From: Haliscomenobacter sp.
Lineage (GTDB): Bacteria; Bacteroidota; Bacteroidia; Chitinophagales; Saprospiraceae
Length of the DNA stretch: 64,000 nucleotides
Assembly (NCBI GenBank): GCA_016713275.1
Contig: JADJPL010000005.1
Span: 346,167 to 410,166 of the forward strand
Direction of reading: 5' to 3'
The translations under genes were made by a program, and so were the position numbers. Positions 30,344 to 40,411 of this stretch are shown one piece after another. Below the pieces are notes generated by a model. That model did not search any database. It worked only from the letters and a program-made list of their open reading frames with translations, and was not told where the DNA came from. Each line of letters starts with the position of its first letter. Position 1 is the first letter of the stretch.

Positions 30344-33300
30344 ATGCGCGCCCTTTTCGCCTTGTTGATCTTTGGATTGTCTTTCGGATCGGCTTTCCCT
30401 CAACCGGGGCCAGCCGGAGAAACCGAGCCCTCCGGGCTCTGGCACGGCATTCCCCGGGCGATCCGGTATAAACCCGACGGAGACGGCTTTGTGATCCAAA
30501 ACGGGAACCGGCGGTTTAACCGCGCCCTTTACGGCGGGAATACCGCGTTCCGGGTGGAAGCGGGGGATTTGCCCCAATTTGCCCTGTACCTCCCCGGCAT
30601 GGGAGGCAGCATGGCTATGGGAATTCTGGCGGGCGATTCCAGCAAATGGCTTATCCATGCGAACGCCATCACCGCCACCTACTATCCAGGAACGATGCAG
30701 TACACCGTAGAAGATCCCCTCCTGGGAAAGGGCCGTTTGCTTTTATCCGTTGTTGCCAGGACCGATGCGGAAGGCCTCCTGGTCAAAATGGAAGCGGAAC
30801 ATATTCCTCCCGGAGTTCAACTTTTCTGGTCCTTTGGAGGCGCAACGGGGAAGCGGTTCAACCGGGATGGGGACATAGGCGCCGACCCAGAATCCAGCTT
30901 TTACCTGCTACCCGAATATTGTGCGGATAACGTGTTCAGCCTGAAAGGCCATGCGTTCACCCTTCATTATGGCTCCGGGCGGACGTTAAGCGAGGCGGAG
31001 CGATACGAAATCCAGCACCGGCCGGCGAACGAGACATCCGGGACCGCTTTCGGGCCTCAAAAACAGCTTTTCGGGGTGGTTCCTCCTTCCATGACCTTAC
31101 GCGTGGGCGATGCCAACCTGCAGTCCAGTCCTGCCGCATTTTGGGAGTCCCAAGCCGCAGGCGCACCTGCTTTGACTGGCCTCTTGCCGCTTTCCTCCGG
31201 CCAACCCTTTTTTTTCTCGGTTCAGACGTCAATAAATCAGCCGCCAGAATACGACAGCCTGCCGGCGCTTTTTGACCAGGCGTTTCTAGCCCAACGCGCG
31301 CTCGCAGGAAGAGTGGTTTTGCAAACGCCCGACGCTTTCATCAACCCGTTTGGCGGCGCCCTCGCGGTGGCCGCCGATGCCATTTGGGAAGCCCCTTCTT
31401 TCCTCCACGGCGCCGTAGCATGGCGTATGCGCCTTAATGGCTGGCGGGGCCCCTATGCCGCCGACCCGCTGGGATGGCACGACCGCGCCAGAACCCATTT
31501 CGACGCGTACGCCCAATCGCAGCTTACCACCCCGGAAACCGGTCCCATTACACCCGATACGGCCCTGAATTTTGCCCGGCAAAAAGAAACGCTCGGTACG
31601 GCCTTGTTCTCCAGCGGGTATATTTGCCGAAACCCGGGCGGGCAGTTTCAGGCCCATCATTACGACATGAATTTGGTGTTCATCGACCAGTTGATCCGCC
31701 ACCTGCAATGGACCGGGGACTTGGCCTACGCCCGGGAGATTTGGCCCGTACTTCAGCGGCACCTGGCTTGGGAAAAACGCAATTTCGACGGCGACGGCGA
31801 TGGGCTTTACGATGCCTACTGCGCTATTTGGGCGAGCGACGCCCTGGAATACAGCGGCGGCGGCGTGACCCATTCTTCGGCCTATAATTACAAAGCCAAC
31901 CGCTTTGCCGCGTTCCTGGCCGGGCTGATTGGAGAAGACCCTGCGCCGTTTCAGGAGGAAGCCGGCCGGATCCACCAGGCTATGAACCAACACTTATGGA
32001 TGCCGGACAAGGGCTGGTATGCCGAATTTCAGGACGCGCTGGGTAAAAAACCGCTTCACCCCTCCGCCGGGCTGTGGACCATTTACCACGCTTTGGATTC
32101 CGAGGTCGCCGATCCCTTTCAAGCGTACCAATGCCTTCGCTACGTCGATTGCCATATCCCGCATATTCCCATCCAGGCAGAAGGGGCGCCGTCTGGATTG
32201 CACACCTTGTCCACCACCAATTGGATGCCCTATACCTGGTCGGTCAACAACGTCGCTTATTCCGAAGTGCTGCACACCTCCCTGGCCTACTGGCAATCCG
32301 GAAGAAAAGAGGAGGCGTTTCAACTATGGAAAAGCGCTTTGGTGGAAAGCATGTACCTCGGGGCAAGTCCAGGCTCTTTCCAGCAACTTTCCTTCTACGA
32401 TGCCTTTCGCGGAGAACTGTACCGGGACTTTGCCGACCCCATCGGCATCGCGGCCCGAACCCTGGTCGAAGGCCTTTTCGGCATCCGGCCCGACGCGCTG
32501 AAAGGCATTTTAACCATCCAACCCGGCCTTCCCGATGCCTGGAACCAGGCGGTCCTCGAGGTTCCGGACATCGCTTTCCACTTTGAACGCAATGGAAACA
32601 CCGACCGCTACCGGATCAAGCCCGCCTTCGCTAAGCCCATGGCTTTTGTTTTCAGAACAAAAGCAATAAAAGAAAACATTGTTACGGTAAAAATAAATAA
32701 CGTTAAAGTAGATTGGAAACCGGTAAACGACGCGGTGGGATTCCCTTTAGTTGAGATACGCGCCAGCCCGGCGGCGGAGTATGAGCTGGCGATCGAATGG
32801 AGCGGAGCGGAGATGGATTCGGCGGGCGCCAGTGTGGTTTACCCCGCTGGAGGAACCGTCCGCTTTCGAACCCATTCGGCGAGCCTGAAGCAAGTATACG
32901 ACCCGCAGGGAGCGCTGTCCACTATTCGGAAAAACGACAAGGGATTCCAGGCTAAAGCCCTGTCTTCCTCCGGCTTTCCTACCGTTTTTATCCAGCTCCG
33001 GCAGGGCGCTTTTACGTGGTGGGCTCCTTTGAACCTTGAAATCCGGGACCCAGTTGCCCTCCTTCCTGCCAAACACCAACCTGCGGACGGCGTTGTTTTC
33101 CAGCTTCAAAATAACCTGCACACCCCGGTACAGATAGAAATCCAGCACCCCTATTCCGGGAAAACGCTGCACCCCGGAGTTTCTCTGGCGCCAGGAGCGA
33201 TTTCCGCACCAATAGCTCTCCGCTCGGCAGACTGGACCCCGGGAACGATCTCCCTGAAGTTCCTCTGGCAAAACGGGGAGGAGGCGATCCGAAACCTCAC

Positions 33301-34056
33301 ACACTGGAACCTGAGGCCGATCTCCACCGGAACCTGGGAAACCGTTGATTTGTCTCCTTTTTTCAACGACCGCGTCAGTCAGCTCTTTGAGCACCGCTAC
33401 GAATTCCCCCGCGCCACCTACCCTACCGTCCAGATTCCGCTGCAAGGCGTCGGAAACTGGTGCTACCCCCTGGTCAAACCAGCGCTTTCCGACCAGGGGC
33501 TAAGAGCCTTGGCGGGGCACGAAGGGAAAATCGCCACCCCGCTGGGGGTTCCGTTCGCCACCCCGGGCCCTGGAAATACGCCCAACGTCCTTTTCACTTC
33601 CCGGTGGGATAATTTCCCCGACGAGGCGGAAATTCCCTTTATCAGGCAAAGCGCGCCAGATCTACCTGCTGATGGCAGGCACGACCAACGCCATGCAAAG
33701 CAGACTAACCAATGGAAACGTAACAGTGGGTTACGCGGATGGATCGATGGAGGTCCTTCCTTTGGTAAACCCGGATACCTGGCATCCGATCGAACAGGAT
33801 TATTTGCGGGATGGGTTTGCCTTTTGACTGGGAAAGCCCCGCTCCGTTACGGGTGCATTTAAAAACCGGTTGGATGGGCTTTCCGGGAGGGCCATATACG
33901 TCAATCAAAGGGTATTCCGACCGCGTCATCGACGGAGGGGCAGCCACCGTGCTCGATTTGCCATTAAATCCGAATAAAGAATTAAAGTACCTCAGGGTAA
34001 GCGCCATCGCCAATGAAGTCGTCGTTGGCCTGTTAAGCGCGACTTTGTTGCGTTAA
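30344..34056 (+). CDS. Six-hairpin glycosidase, DUF4450/GH142-like, two frameshifts near the 3' end
   Basis: About 1237 residues with a signal peptide (FALLIFGLSFGSAFPQ). The N-terminal beta-sandwich has GNRRFNRALYGGNTAFRVEA and PGMGGSMAMGIL. An (alpha/alpha)6 barrel follows with AWRMRLNGWRGPYAADPLGW, DGDGDGLYDAYCAIWASDAL, SSAYNYKANRFAAFLAGLIG and PYTWSVNNVAYSEVLHTSLA. A long C-terminal beta-rich extension starts after about residue 780. I recognise the class as DUF4450-type, to which I recall GH142 beta-L-arabinofuranosidases of rhamnogalacturonan-II belong; that link is from memory. One T too many at 33638-33640 and again at 33822-33825 shifts the frame. Correction gives KARQIYLLMAGTTNAMQ and DGFAFDWESPAPLRVHL, ending at 34056. 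It follows GH106 by 28 bp. Confidence 0.82.
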
Positions 34057-34080
34057 ATCGTCCTATTGAAAACGGAAGTT

Positions 34081-36225
34081 ATGACACACGTTCTGCGAAT
34101 CGCATCCCTTGTTCTGCTGGTTGCGGTCTTGGGCCTCAGGCATGAGGCATTGGGTCAACCGATCGACCGCAAAGCCCTGGTTTCCAGGCATAAAATCCGG
34201 TTAACTGAATCCGATTCTTTAAGCTCTCTAACCGTAGGCAACGGCGAATTTGCTTTCACCGCCGATGTTTCCGGACTACAGTCTTTTCCCGAATATTACG
34301 AAAGCGGCGTCTCGCTTGGAACCCAGTCGCAATGGGGCTGGCACCGGTTTCCCAATGACGGGAATTACCAACTGGAAGAAGTCCTGCAGGAATACGAATA
34401 GTGCAACAACCAACGCATCCCTATCGCTATTCAACACCGGGATGGGCGGAAAGCCGAAGCGGCCAATTACCTCAGAGCCAACCCCCACCGCCTCCACCTC
34501 GGCCTGGTGGGACTGGCACTGTACAAAGCCAATGGGCAGGAAGCCGCCATCACTGACCTGGAAAATTTAAGGCAAGAACTCGACCTATGGACGGGAGGAT
34601 TGACCACTTCCTATTTCATCGAAGGCGTTCCGGTCCGGGTTACGCTCTATGGACACCAGCAAAAAGACGGGATCGCTTTTCGGATTACTTCCCCCCTGAT
34701 TGCTCAGGGAAGATTGAAAATCAGGCTCCGGTTTCCCTATGGTAAAGACTGCCATGTGTGTCCGGGCTACGATTGGGAACACCCGGAGAAGCACCAAAGT
34801 CAAATGGTGACGCTATCCCCGAAGACGGCCCTCGTCATGCGCACCCTCGATCAGGACAAATACGCAGTCGGGCTACAATGGGCTGGGCGTGGGACGTGGC
34901 GCCAGGCTCAACCCCATACTTTTGAGTTTACCCCCGGCAATAAAACCACACACGTGGAATGCGGCGTATGGTTTAGTCCAACGCCCCATACCCGTCCGCT
35001 TCCCGGCTTTGCCGACACACAGCGCAGTAGTATCCAGGGCTGGAAGACCTTCTGGAGTGCCGGCGGGGCCATCGACTTTTCCGGGGGCGCCGATCCAAGG
35101 GCATTTGAGCTGGAGCGCCGGGTGGTGTTGTCTCAATACCTCACGAAAGTACAATGCGCCGGCTCGCTGCCGCCCCAGGAAACCGGCCTGACGTTCAACA
35201 GCTGGTACGGCAAATTCCACCTCGAAATGCACTGGTGGCATGGCGTCCATTTTGCTTTGTGGAACCGGATCGGCTTGCTGGAAAAAAGCATGCCCTGGTA
35301 TGCTGCAGTCATGGAAGAAGCTCGCAAAACCGCTCAGCGTCAAGGGTACGAAGGCGTGCGGTGGCAAAAAATGACGGGCCCGGAGGGCCGTTCGAGCCCT
35401 TCCAGCGTGGGCGAATTCCTCGCCTGGCAGCAACCGCATCCCGTATACTTTGCCGAGCTGCTTTACCGGCAACGCCCCACCGCCGAAACCCTGAACCAGT
35501 ACAAAGACCTGGTCTTCGAAACTGCCCGGTTTATGGCGTCGTATGCCCAATTCAGCGAAGCGGACCAGCGCTACCACCTTTGCCACCCTCTTATTCCGGC
35601 ACAAGAAATCTTTCCCGCCACCGAGACCGACGATCCGCCGTTTGAGCTGGCTTATTGGAAATTCGCCCTGCAAGTAGCCCAAACCTGGCGAACCAGACTG
35701 GGCATGGCGCCAGATCCCAAATGGCAGGACGTTATCGACCGGATCGCTCCGCTCCCAGCGTTTGGTGGATTGTATCTCCCGGCTGCCCGGGCGACGGAGG
35801 CGTATACCCGAATGGAGAACCGGGAAGATCATCCTGTGGTGACAGGCGCCTACGGGATGCTTCCCGACGTGGGCATGGCCGATCCCGCCAAAATGAAAGC
35901 GACCTTTCAGGAAATTATGCGGGACTGGAACTGGAAAACCACCTGGGGCTGGGATTACCCCATGCTGGCTATGTGCGCTGCCCGCCTGGGCTTGCCGGAA
36001 GAAGCCGTCAACGCCTTACTACTGGACGTTCAGAAAAACACCTACCTGGTCAACGGGCATAACTACCAGGACAAACGCCTGCGCATTTACCTGCCAGGCA
36101 ACGGTGGGCTGCTCACTGCTGTAGCCATGATGGCCGCCGGATGGGAAAACGGGCCGGAAGCGGCTGCGCCGGGATTTCCGAAGGATTGGAAGGTGCGGTA
36201 TGAAGGGCTAAAGAAGATGTTATAA
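34081..36225 (+). CDS. Six-hairpin-fold glycosidase of unassigned family, one in-frame stop
   Basis: Starts at the ATG at 34081 (MTHVLRIASLVLLVAVLGLR) with a signal peptide. SLTVGNGEFAFTADVSGLQS, then GWHRFPNDGNYQLEEVLQEY, form the N-terminal beta-sandwich of clan GH-L-like enzymes. The helical barrel shows FNSWYGKFHLEMHWWHGVHF, GYEGVRWQKMTGPEGRSSPS, WGWDYPMLAMCAARLGLPEE and HNYQDKRLRIYLPGNGGLL. A TAG at 34399-34401 interrupts the frame after VLQEYE; the same frame continues with CNNQRIPIAIQHRDGRKA to 36225. Full length would be 714 residues. I do not recognise a numbered GH family with certainty; GH65, GH95 and GH63-like relatives share the fold. Placement between the GH142-like gene and GH105 suggests a pectic glycosidase. 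Confidence 0.8.
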
Positions 36226-36248
36226 TTAAAACCTTGAATTTTAATAAA

Positions 36249-37380
36249 ATGAAACACCTATCCTTACTTTGCGCATTCGCTGCCTTGACCTTTTTGGGAC
36301 AAACGGCAATGGACAAATGCCGGTGGCAAAGGAAGCCATCCTGGAAAACATGCGTACGGCCAATGCCTACTTCATGAAGAAATGGCCGGATGCAGGAAAA
36401 ACCATTATCACGAACAAGGAGAGAGCCAGTAATATCTGGACGCGCGCCGTGTATTACGAAGGGCTGATGGCGCTGTACCAAATCGACCCCAATCCGGCCT
36501 ATTACGATTACGCCCTGCGCTGGGCGGAGTTTCACCGCTGGAACCTTCGGGACGGGGATACCTATACCCGCAACGCCGACAACCAATGCGCGGGACAGAC
36601 CTACATCGACCTGTACCTGATTGACCCCAAACCAGAGCGGATCAAATACATCAAAGCCTCCATCGACAGCATGATGCGTACGCCCAAAGTAGACGACTGG
36701 AACTGGATCGACGCCATCCAGATGGGCATGCCGATTTTTGCCAAGCTGGGCGTGATCTACAAGGACAAGGCTTACTTTGATCGCATGTATGCCATGTACC
36801 ACTTCGCAAAACCAGGCACGGCGCCAACGGTTTGTTCAACCCCAAGGATGGGCTTTGGTGGCGCGACGGCGATTTCGACCCACCGTATACCGAACCCAAC
36901 GGCGAAGATTGCTACTGGTCGCGCGGCAACGGATGGGTGTTTGTCGCCCTGGCCAGGGTATTGGAAATCCTTCCCAAAAACGATCCGCATTACAAAGAAT
37001 ACCTCCAGGATTTCAAAACCATGGCCGCCGCCCTGGCCAAGGTCCAGCGGGAAGACGGGTTCTGGAACGTCAGCCTGCACGACCCGGGGCATTTTGGAGG
37101 AAAAGAAACCTCGGGCACAGCTATGTTTGCCTTTGGCATGGCTTGGGGGGTGAATCACGGCGTCTTGAAAGGGAAAATCTACCGGCCCATAGCGGTTAAC
37201 GCCTGGAATGCGATGGCCAAAGAGGCATTGCACCCCAACGGCTTCCTGGGCTGGGTCCAAAGCACTGGCAAAGAACCCAAAGAAGGCCAGCCGCTTTCGT
37301 ACGGCAAAATCCCCGATTTTGAAGATTTTGGGCTCGGCGCCTTCCTCCTGGCGGGATCGGAAATGTACCGAATGAAATGA
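36249..37380 (+). CDS. GH105 unsaturated rhamnogalacturonyl hydrolase, two frameshifts
   Basis: The ATG at 36249 gives MKHLSLLCAFAALTFLGQTA, a signal peptide. One missing A near 36312 and one missing A near 36809 divide the gene into three frames. Joined, the protein runs NGQMPVAKEAILENMRTANA, YTRNADNQCAGQTYIDLYLI, WNWIDAIQMGMPIFAKLGVI, KTRHGANGLFNPKDGLWWRD, CYWSRGNGWVFVALARVLEI and ETSGTAMFAFGMAWGVNHGV, about 377 residues. This is the YteR/GH105 pattern: a hydrolase that removes the unsaturated uronic acid left by polysaccharide lyases. It acts after PL22-type cleavage and closes the plus-strand locus. GH88 is the nearest alternative. Confidence 0.9.
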
Positions 37381-37432
37381 CCATGTCAAAAACCATAATA
37401 CAAGAGGGTACGTAGCGTCCGCAGCGTATTCC

Positions 37433-37456
37433 ACCGGCTGGGTTTGCCGGCTTTTT
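37433..37456 (+). terminator. Possible intrinsic terminator after GH105
   Basis: A short CCGGC/GCCGG stem with a 7-nt loop is followed by CTTTTT. It lies 54 bp after the GH105 stop and before the convergent DUF4139 gene. The 5-bp stem is weak, so the call is tentative. Confidence 0.45.
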
Positions 37457-37495
37457 CCATGTCAACCGGTGCTTCTTCCACCTATAAAACCCCTG

Positions 37496-39373
37496 TTATT
37501 CCACCTTCAGGTTCATCCCTTTGGGATAGCGCACTTCGTATTGGAGGAGAAGTTCCTTTTGTTCCCCGGGGGCAAGTTGGAGGGTCCAGGTCACCTGGCC
37601 GGTTTCTGAACGGAGCTCGCCTCCGGAAAGCTGGATGGGGGTCACTTCAATCTCTTTATTTCTCGAAACCGGGATTTGGTCGTACACCACGATTTTGATG
37701 GGCTGGGCTTTGGCGTTGCGAACGAGGATGCGGTAGGTGCGCGTTTCGGTTTTCTTGGCCCCGACAAAGCTGCGGCGGGTAAACTCCCGCACCGTTTGGC
37801 GGTCGATTGAAACGCCTCGGTCCCGGCCCAAGGAGAGCTTCAAGGTGTCTGTCACTAACCGGGTATCGAGCAACGAGCGGCCCAGGTAGGTGTCTTCGAA
37901 GAAGAGGTTGGCCTCCCCTTCGAGGAGGTTGTGCTGCTCCCAGTCGGTGACAAAGGCGGTGAGGTAGGCCGATTTCTCCAGTTTGGGAACTACCTGGTAT
38001 TCGTAGCTGGCGTTCAAGCTTACATTTGCCAGCACCACGGTGTATTTTTCACCGTCGGAAGGGACCGTAAACGGGATTTGGAGCTCGAATTCGACGGTAG
38101 TGGCGGTTTCTAGCGTTGAGGAAGGAGGAGGCGCTGCGGCGGGCTCTTCTCTTTTGGGGGCTTGGCGTGTATCTAAGGAAACACGGCCCCTGCTGACTCC
38201 CATTCCCGTCACGACGACTTCGCTCAACTGTTCAGAACTCTCGCTAAGCCGCACGTCCATGCGTTCGCTGCTAATTATCAGTTCCTGATTTTGAAACCCG
38301 GTATAGGAGATCTCCAGCGATTGAGCCCCTTGAGGTACCAGGAGGGAATAATTGCCGTCCAGGTCGGTTACTGCGCCTAAGGCGGTTCCCCTTATCAAAA
38401 TATTTACCCCGACAAGGGGCTCGCCCTTTTCATCGGTAATTTTCCCGGTTACCCGCCTTACGTTGGGATTGTATATACCTGCCGGCCTTTGGTAGCTATA
38501 AGGCGGCGGGACAGGCGGCAGGTAATACGGCGGCAATACCGGCGCCGTGCTGCTCTCATTGGGGGTGGCATTGGAAAACCGAAGCCGCACATTATTCCAG
38601 TCTTCCCCTGTATTTTGATACACCCCGGCTTTATAACTGAGGGCGATCGGCTCGGCGATGGAGCGCACCTTGAGGTCGTAATTCGGGAACCATCCGCACT
38701 GGTTGGCTAAGTAAGAAAGTTCGAAAACCGCCTTGGTAGCCGCTTCTGCCTCAACCGTTACAACCACTTCGCCGGACACCTGGGCTTGAGCTTGCTGGAA
38801 TTCGCGGAGTTGGTTCTGCTGTTGCCGGATGCGTTTTTCCAAATCCTGAACCCTTTTCGTCAGGCCCAGCTTTTCCTCCTGGATCTGGCGCAGACGGGTC
38901 GCGTAGAACGTGCTGATGCTCTTCAGCTCCTCCAGCGCATAGGCCTTGTCTTTACCTCCGATCGACTGGTTGGCTTGCAGGAAAGCCGCTTCCTGATCCA
39001 GGACCTGCAGATGGGCTTTGACGAGGTTGACCGTGTCCTGTGTTAGGGCGATGGTTTGTTCCAGCGCGGTGACGCGGGCGGTTTTTTCCCGCTGCTCGCT
39101 GTAGTTGCGGCGGTGGTTGACGGAGAGCAGGGTGAATTGGCCGGTGGCGGTGGTCTTCAAGCTCGCCGGGTCCATCTGCGGAGATAGCCCTTTAATTACC
39201 AATACGCTCTTTCCCGGGGAAAGCGCCGTTTCCGCTTTGTGGATTACCTGCGCCCCCTGAAGGAAGACGGTCACGCGTTCGATTTTGGAGGGGACGGTTT
39301 TTTCCTGCGGACTGGTTTGGGCTTGCGTAGCAAGAACCGATAAAAGGCAAAAGAAGGAGCAAAGGAACCTCAT
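37496..39373 (-). CDS. DUF4139/MuiA-like protein with inserted carboxypeptidase-regulatory-like domain
   Basis: Intact 625-residue secreted protein from the ATG at 39373 (MRFLCSFFCLLSVLATQAQ). The N-terminal DUF4140-type domain (ERVTVFLQGAQVIHKAET) is followed by a long coiled coil of about 100 residues. A DUF4139 core continues with GWFPNYDLKVRSIAEPIALS and ends in DQIPVSRNKEIEVTPIQLSG and the QLAPGEQKELLLQYEVRYP strand. Inserted at about residues 305-400 is a carboxypeptidase-regulatory-like domain (GKITDEKGEPLVGVNILIRG) ending in SEVVVTGMGVSRG, which looks like the start of a SusC plug. The insert is unusual for this family and suggests domain exchange with a SusC gene. Mucoidy-inhibitor MuiA is the named relative; the molecular function is not known. 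The upstream ATG at 39418 was rejected because it places the signal peptide internally. Confidence 0.88.
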   Translation of the reverse strand: MRFLCSFFCLLSVLATQAQTSPQEKTVPSKIERVTVFLQGAQVIHKAETALSPGKSVLVIKGLSPQMDPASLKTTATGQFTLLSVNHRRNYSEQREKTARVTALEQTIALTQDTVNLVKAHLQVLDQEAAFLQANQSIGGKDKAYALEELKSISTFYATRLRQIQEEKLGLTKRVQDLEKRIRQQQNQLREFQQAQAQVSGEVVVTVEAEAATKAVFELSYLANQCGWFPNYDLKVRSIAEPIALSYKAGVYQNTGEDWNNVRLRFSNATPNESSTAPVLPPYYLPPVPPPYSYQRPAGIYNPNVRRVTGKITDEKGEPLVGVNILIRGTALGAVTDLDGNYSLLVPQGAQSLEISYTGFQNQELIISSERMDVRLSESSEQLSEVVVTGMGVSRGRVSLDTRQAPKREEPAAAPPPSSTLETATTVEFELQIPFTVPSDGEKYTVVLANVSLNASYEYQVVPKLEKSAYLTAFVTDWEQHNLLEGEANLFFEDTYLGRSLLDTRLVTDTLKLSLGRDRGVSIDRQTVREFTRRSFVGAKKTETRTYRILVRNAKAQPIKIVVYDQIPVSRNKEIEVTPIQLSGGELRSETGQVTWTLQLAPGEQKELLLQYEVRYPKGMNLKVE

Positions 39374-39421
39374 GGAGTTAAGTATTGTTACTTCTAAATA
39401 ACGGAAAGACCAGACCAAACG

Positions 39422-39452
39422 TTGCCCAATTCAAAGAAAGGGTCTATATTTG
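39422..39452 (+). promoter_or_regulatory. Bacteroidota-type promoter of tRNA-Ser
   Basis: TTG at 39422-39424 and TATATTTG at 39445-39452, spaced by 20 nt, match the TTG/TAnnTTTG consensus of Bacteroidota. The tRNA begins 18 nt downstream. Confidence 0.75.
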
Positions 39453-39469
39453 CCCCGCTTTTACAGCAC

Positions 39470-39556
39470 GGAGGAGTGGCAGAGCGGTTTATTGCACCTG
39501 TCTTGAAAACAGACGTACGTGAGAGCGTACCGGGGGTTCGAATCCCTCCTCCTCCG
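39470..39556 (+). tRNA. tRNA-Ser (anticodon TGA)
   Basis: The 7-bp acceptor stem GGAGGAG/CTCCTCC, D-loop GCAGAGCGGTTTATTGC, anticodon loop CTTGAAA, a long variable arm (ACGTACGTGAGAGCGTAC) and the T-loop TTCGAAT form a complete type II tRNA of 87 nt with G as discriminator. The long variable arm and TGA anticodon identify a serine tRNA reading UCA and related codons. CCA is not encoded. Confidence 0.97.
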
Positions 39557-39566
39557 CCCGGAAAGT

Positions 39567-39613
39567 AAAAACCCGTTGCAAGTCAAAAACATGCAACGGG
39601 TTTTGTTTTTTTT
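39567..39613 (+). terminator. Intrinsic terminator of tRNA-Ser
   Basis: ACCCGTTGCA and TGCAACGGGT form a perfect 10-bp stem with a loop of about 11 nt, followed by TTTGTTTTTTTT. It begins about 10 nt after the tRNA and is a strong intrinsic terminator. Confidence 0.9.
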
Positions 39614-39727
39614 GGGGGGGTATCACCCAAGATGCGTCCTCCTCTTTATTTGAATAGACCATGCTTTTTTCACTGCTCGATCAGTTCTCTCATCTTATGC
39701 CTTCTTCCCCATCAGCGCGTTGCTTTT

Positions 39728-39776
39728 TTGTCTGAACCACGATTTGGGGGGATTTTAGGATTGGGAGAGAGGGGAA
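39728..39776 (+). repeat. Left copy of a long inverted repeat flanking the GxxExxY gene
   Basis: About 45 nt starting TTGTCTGAACCACGATTTGG and continuing through GGGGATTTTAGGATTGGGAG match, with about three differences, the reverse complement of 40330-40377. Together the copies bracket the GxxExxY gene with no other ORF between them. The repeat contains GGATT-type motifs I have seen near accessory genes in Bacteroidota. Confidence 0.8.
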
Positions 39777-39888
39777 CGGGGAAAGAGATGAATTTTCTGG
39801 ATCGAAGAAAATCCAAAATCGTAATTTTATTGTTAGGATTTTATAAAGGGGGCATGTAAGGGATATTTTTTCATTAAAACTAACTCCA

Positions 39889-40275
39889 ATGAAATTCAGT
39901 GATTTAACCAGAACGATTATTGGTTGTGCGATGCGAGTACATAGTACGCTTGGCAACGGATTCCAGGAAGTTATTTATCAGAGGGCCCTGGAAATTGAAA
40001 TGAAGTTAGCGGGTCTCGCTTTTTCAAGAGAAATGGAAATGCCCATTTATTACCGAGGTCAACCCATTGGAACGCGCAGGGTTGATTTTTTCGTAGAAAA
40101 TTGTATCATGGTCGAACTAAAAGCAGTTACAAATCTGGATTCCATTCACCTTGCTCAAGGGAAAAATTATCTGGAAGCCTATAACATGGAAATAGGCCTC
40201 TTGGTAAATTTTGGCGATAAAAGCCTGGAATTCAAAAGACTGGTCAACCCGAAGCATATAGAAGATAACCGGTAG
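39889..40275 (+). CDS. GxxExxY protein (PDDEXK-like fold)
   Basis: Intact 128-residue cytoplasmic protein. The family motif G-x-x-E-x-x-Y is GNGFQEVIYQRALEIEM near residue 24. The C-terminal half has GTRRVDFFVENCIMVELKAV, where D, E and K are spaced as in PD-(D/E)XK nucleases, and GLLVNFGDKSLEFKRLVN. The biochemical function of the family is unknown; the fold suggests a nuclease or a nuclease-derived protein. The gene is isolated from its neighbours in composition (A+T richer) and sits between two inverted repeats, which suggests it moved here as a unit. Confidence 0.9.
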   Translation: MKFSDLTRTIIGCAMRVHSTLGNGFQEVIYQRALEIEMKLAGLAFSREMEMPIYYRGQPIGTRRVDFFVENCIMVELKAVTNLDSIHLAQGKNYLEAYNMEIGLLVNFGDKSLEFKRLVNPKHIEDNR

Positions 40276-40377
40276 ATTGCCTTACTGCCCCCTACTCCCT
40301 ATTCCCTACTCCCCAATCACTCACCCCTCACCCCTTCTCCCAATCCTCAAATCCCCCCAAATCCTGGTTCAGACAAC
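40276..40377 (-). repeat. C/T-rich low-complexity tract and right inverted-repeat copy
   Basis: From 40282 to about 40335 the sequence is made of variants of CCCTACTCCC and CCCCTCACCCC. It then runs into the right repeat copy (40330-40377), whose reverse complement begins GTTGTCTGAACCAGGATTTG. It starts only a few bases after the GxxExxY stop. The pair of copies may be the ends of a small mobile or recombination unit. Confidence 0.75.
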
Positions 40378-40411
40378 AACCACCGTGAGCAGCCAAACAC
40401 CCCCTCCCCAT

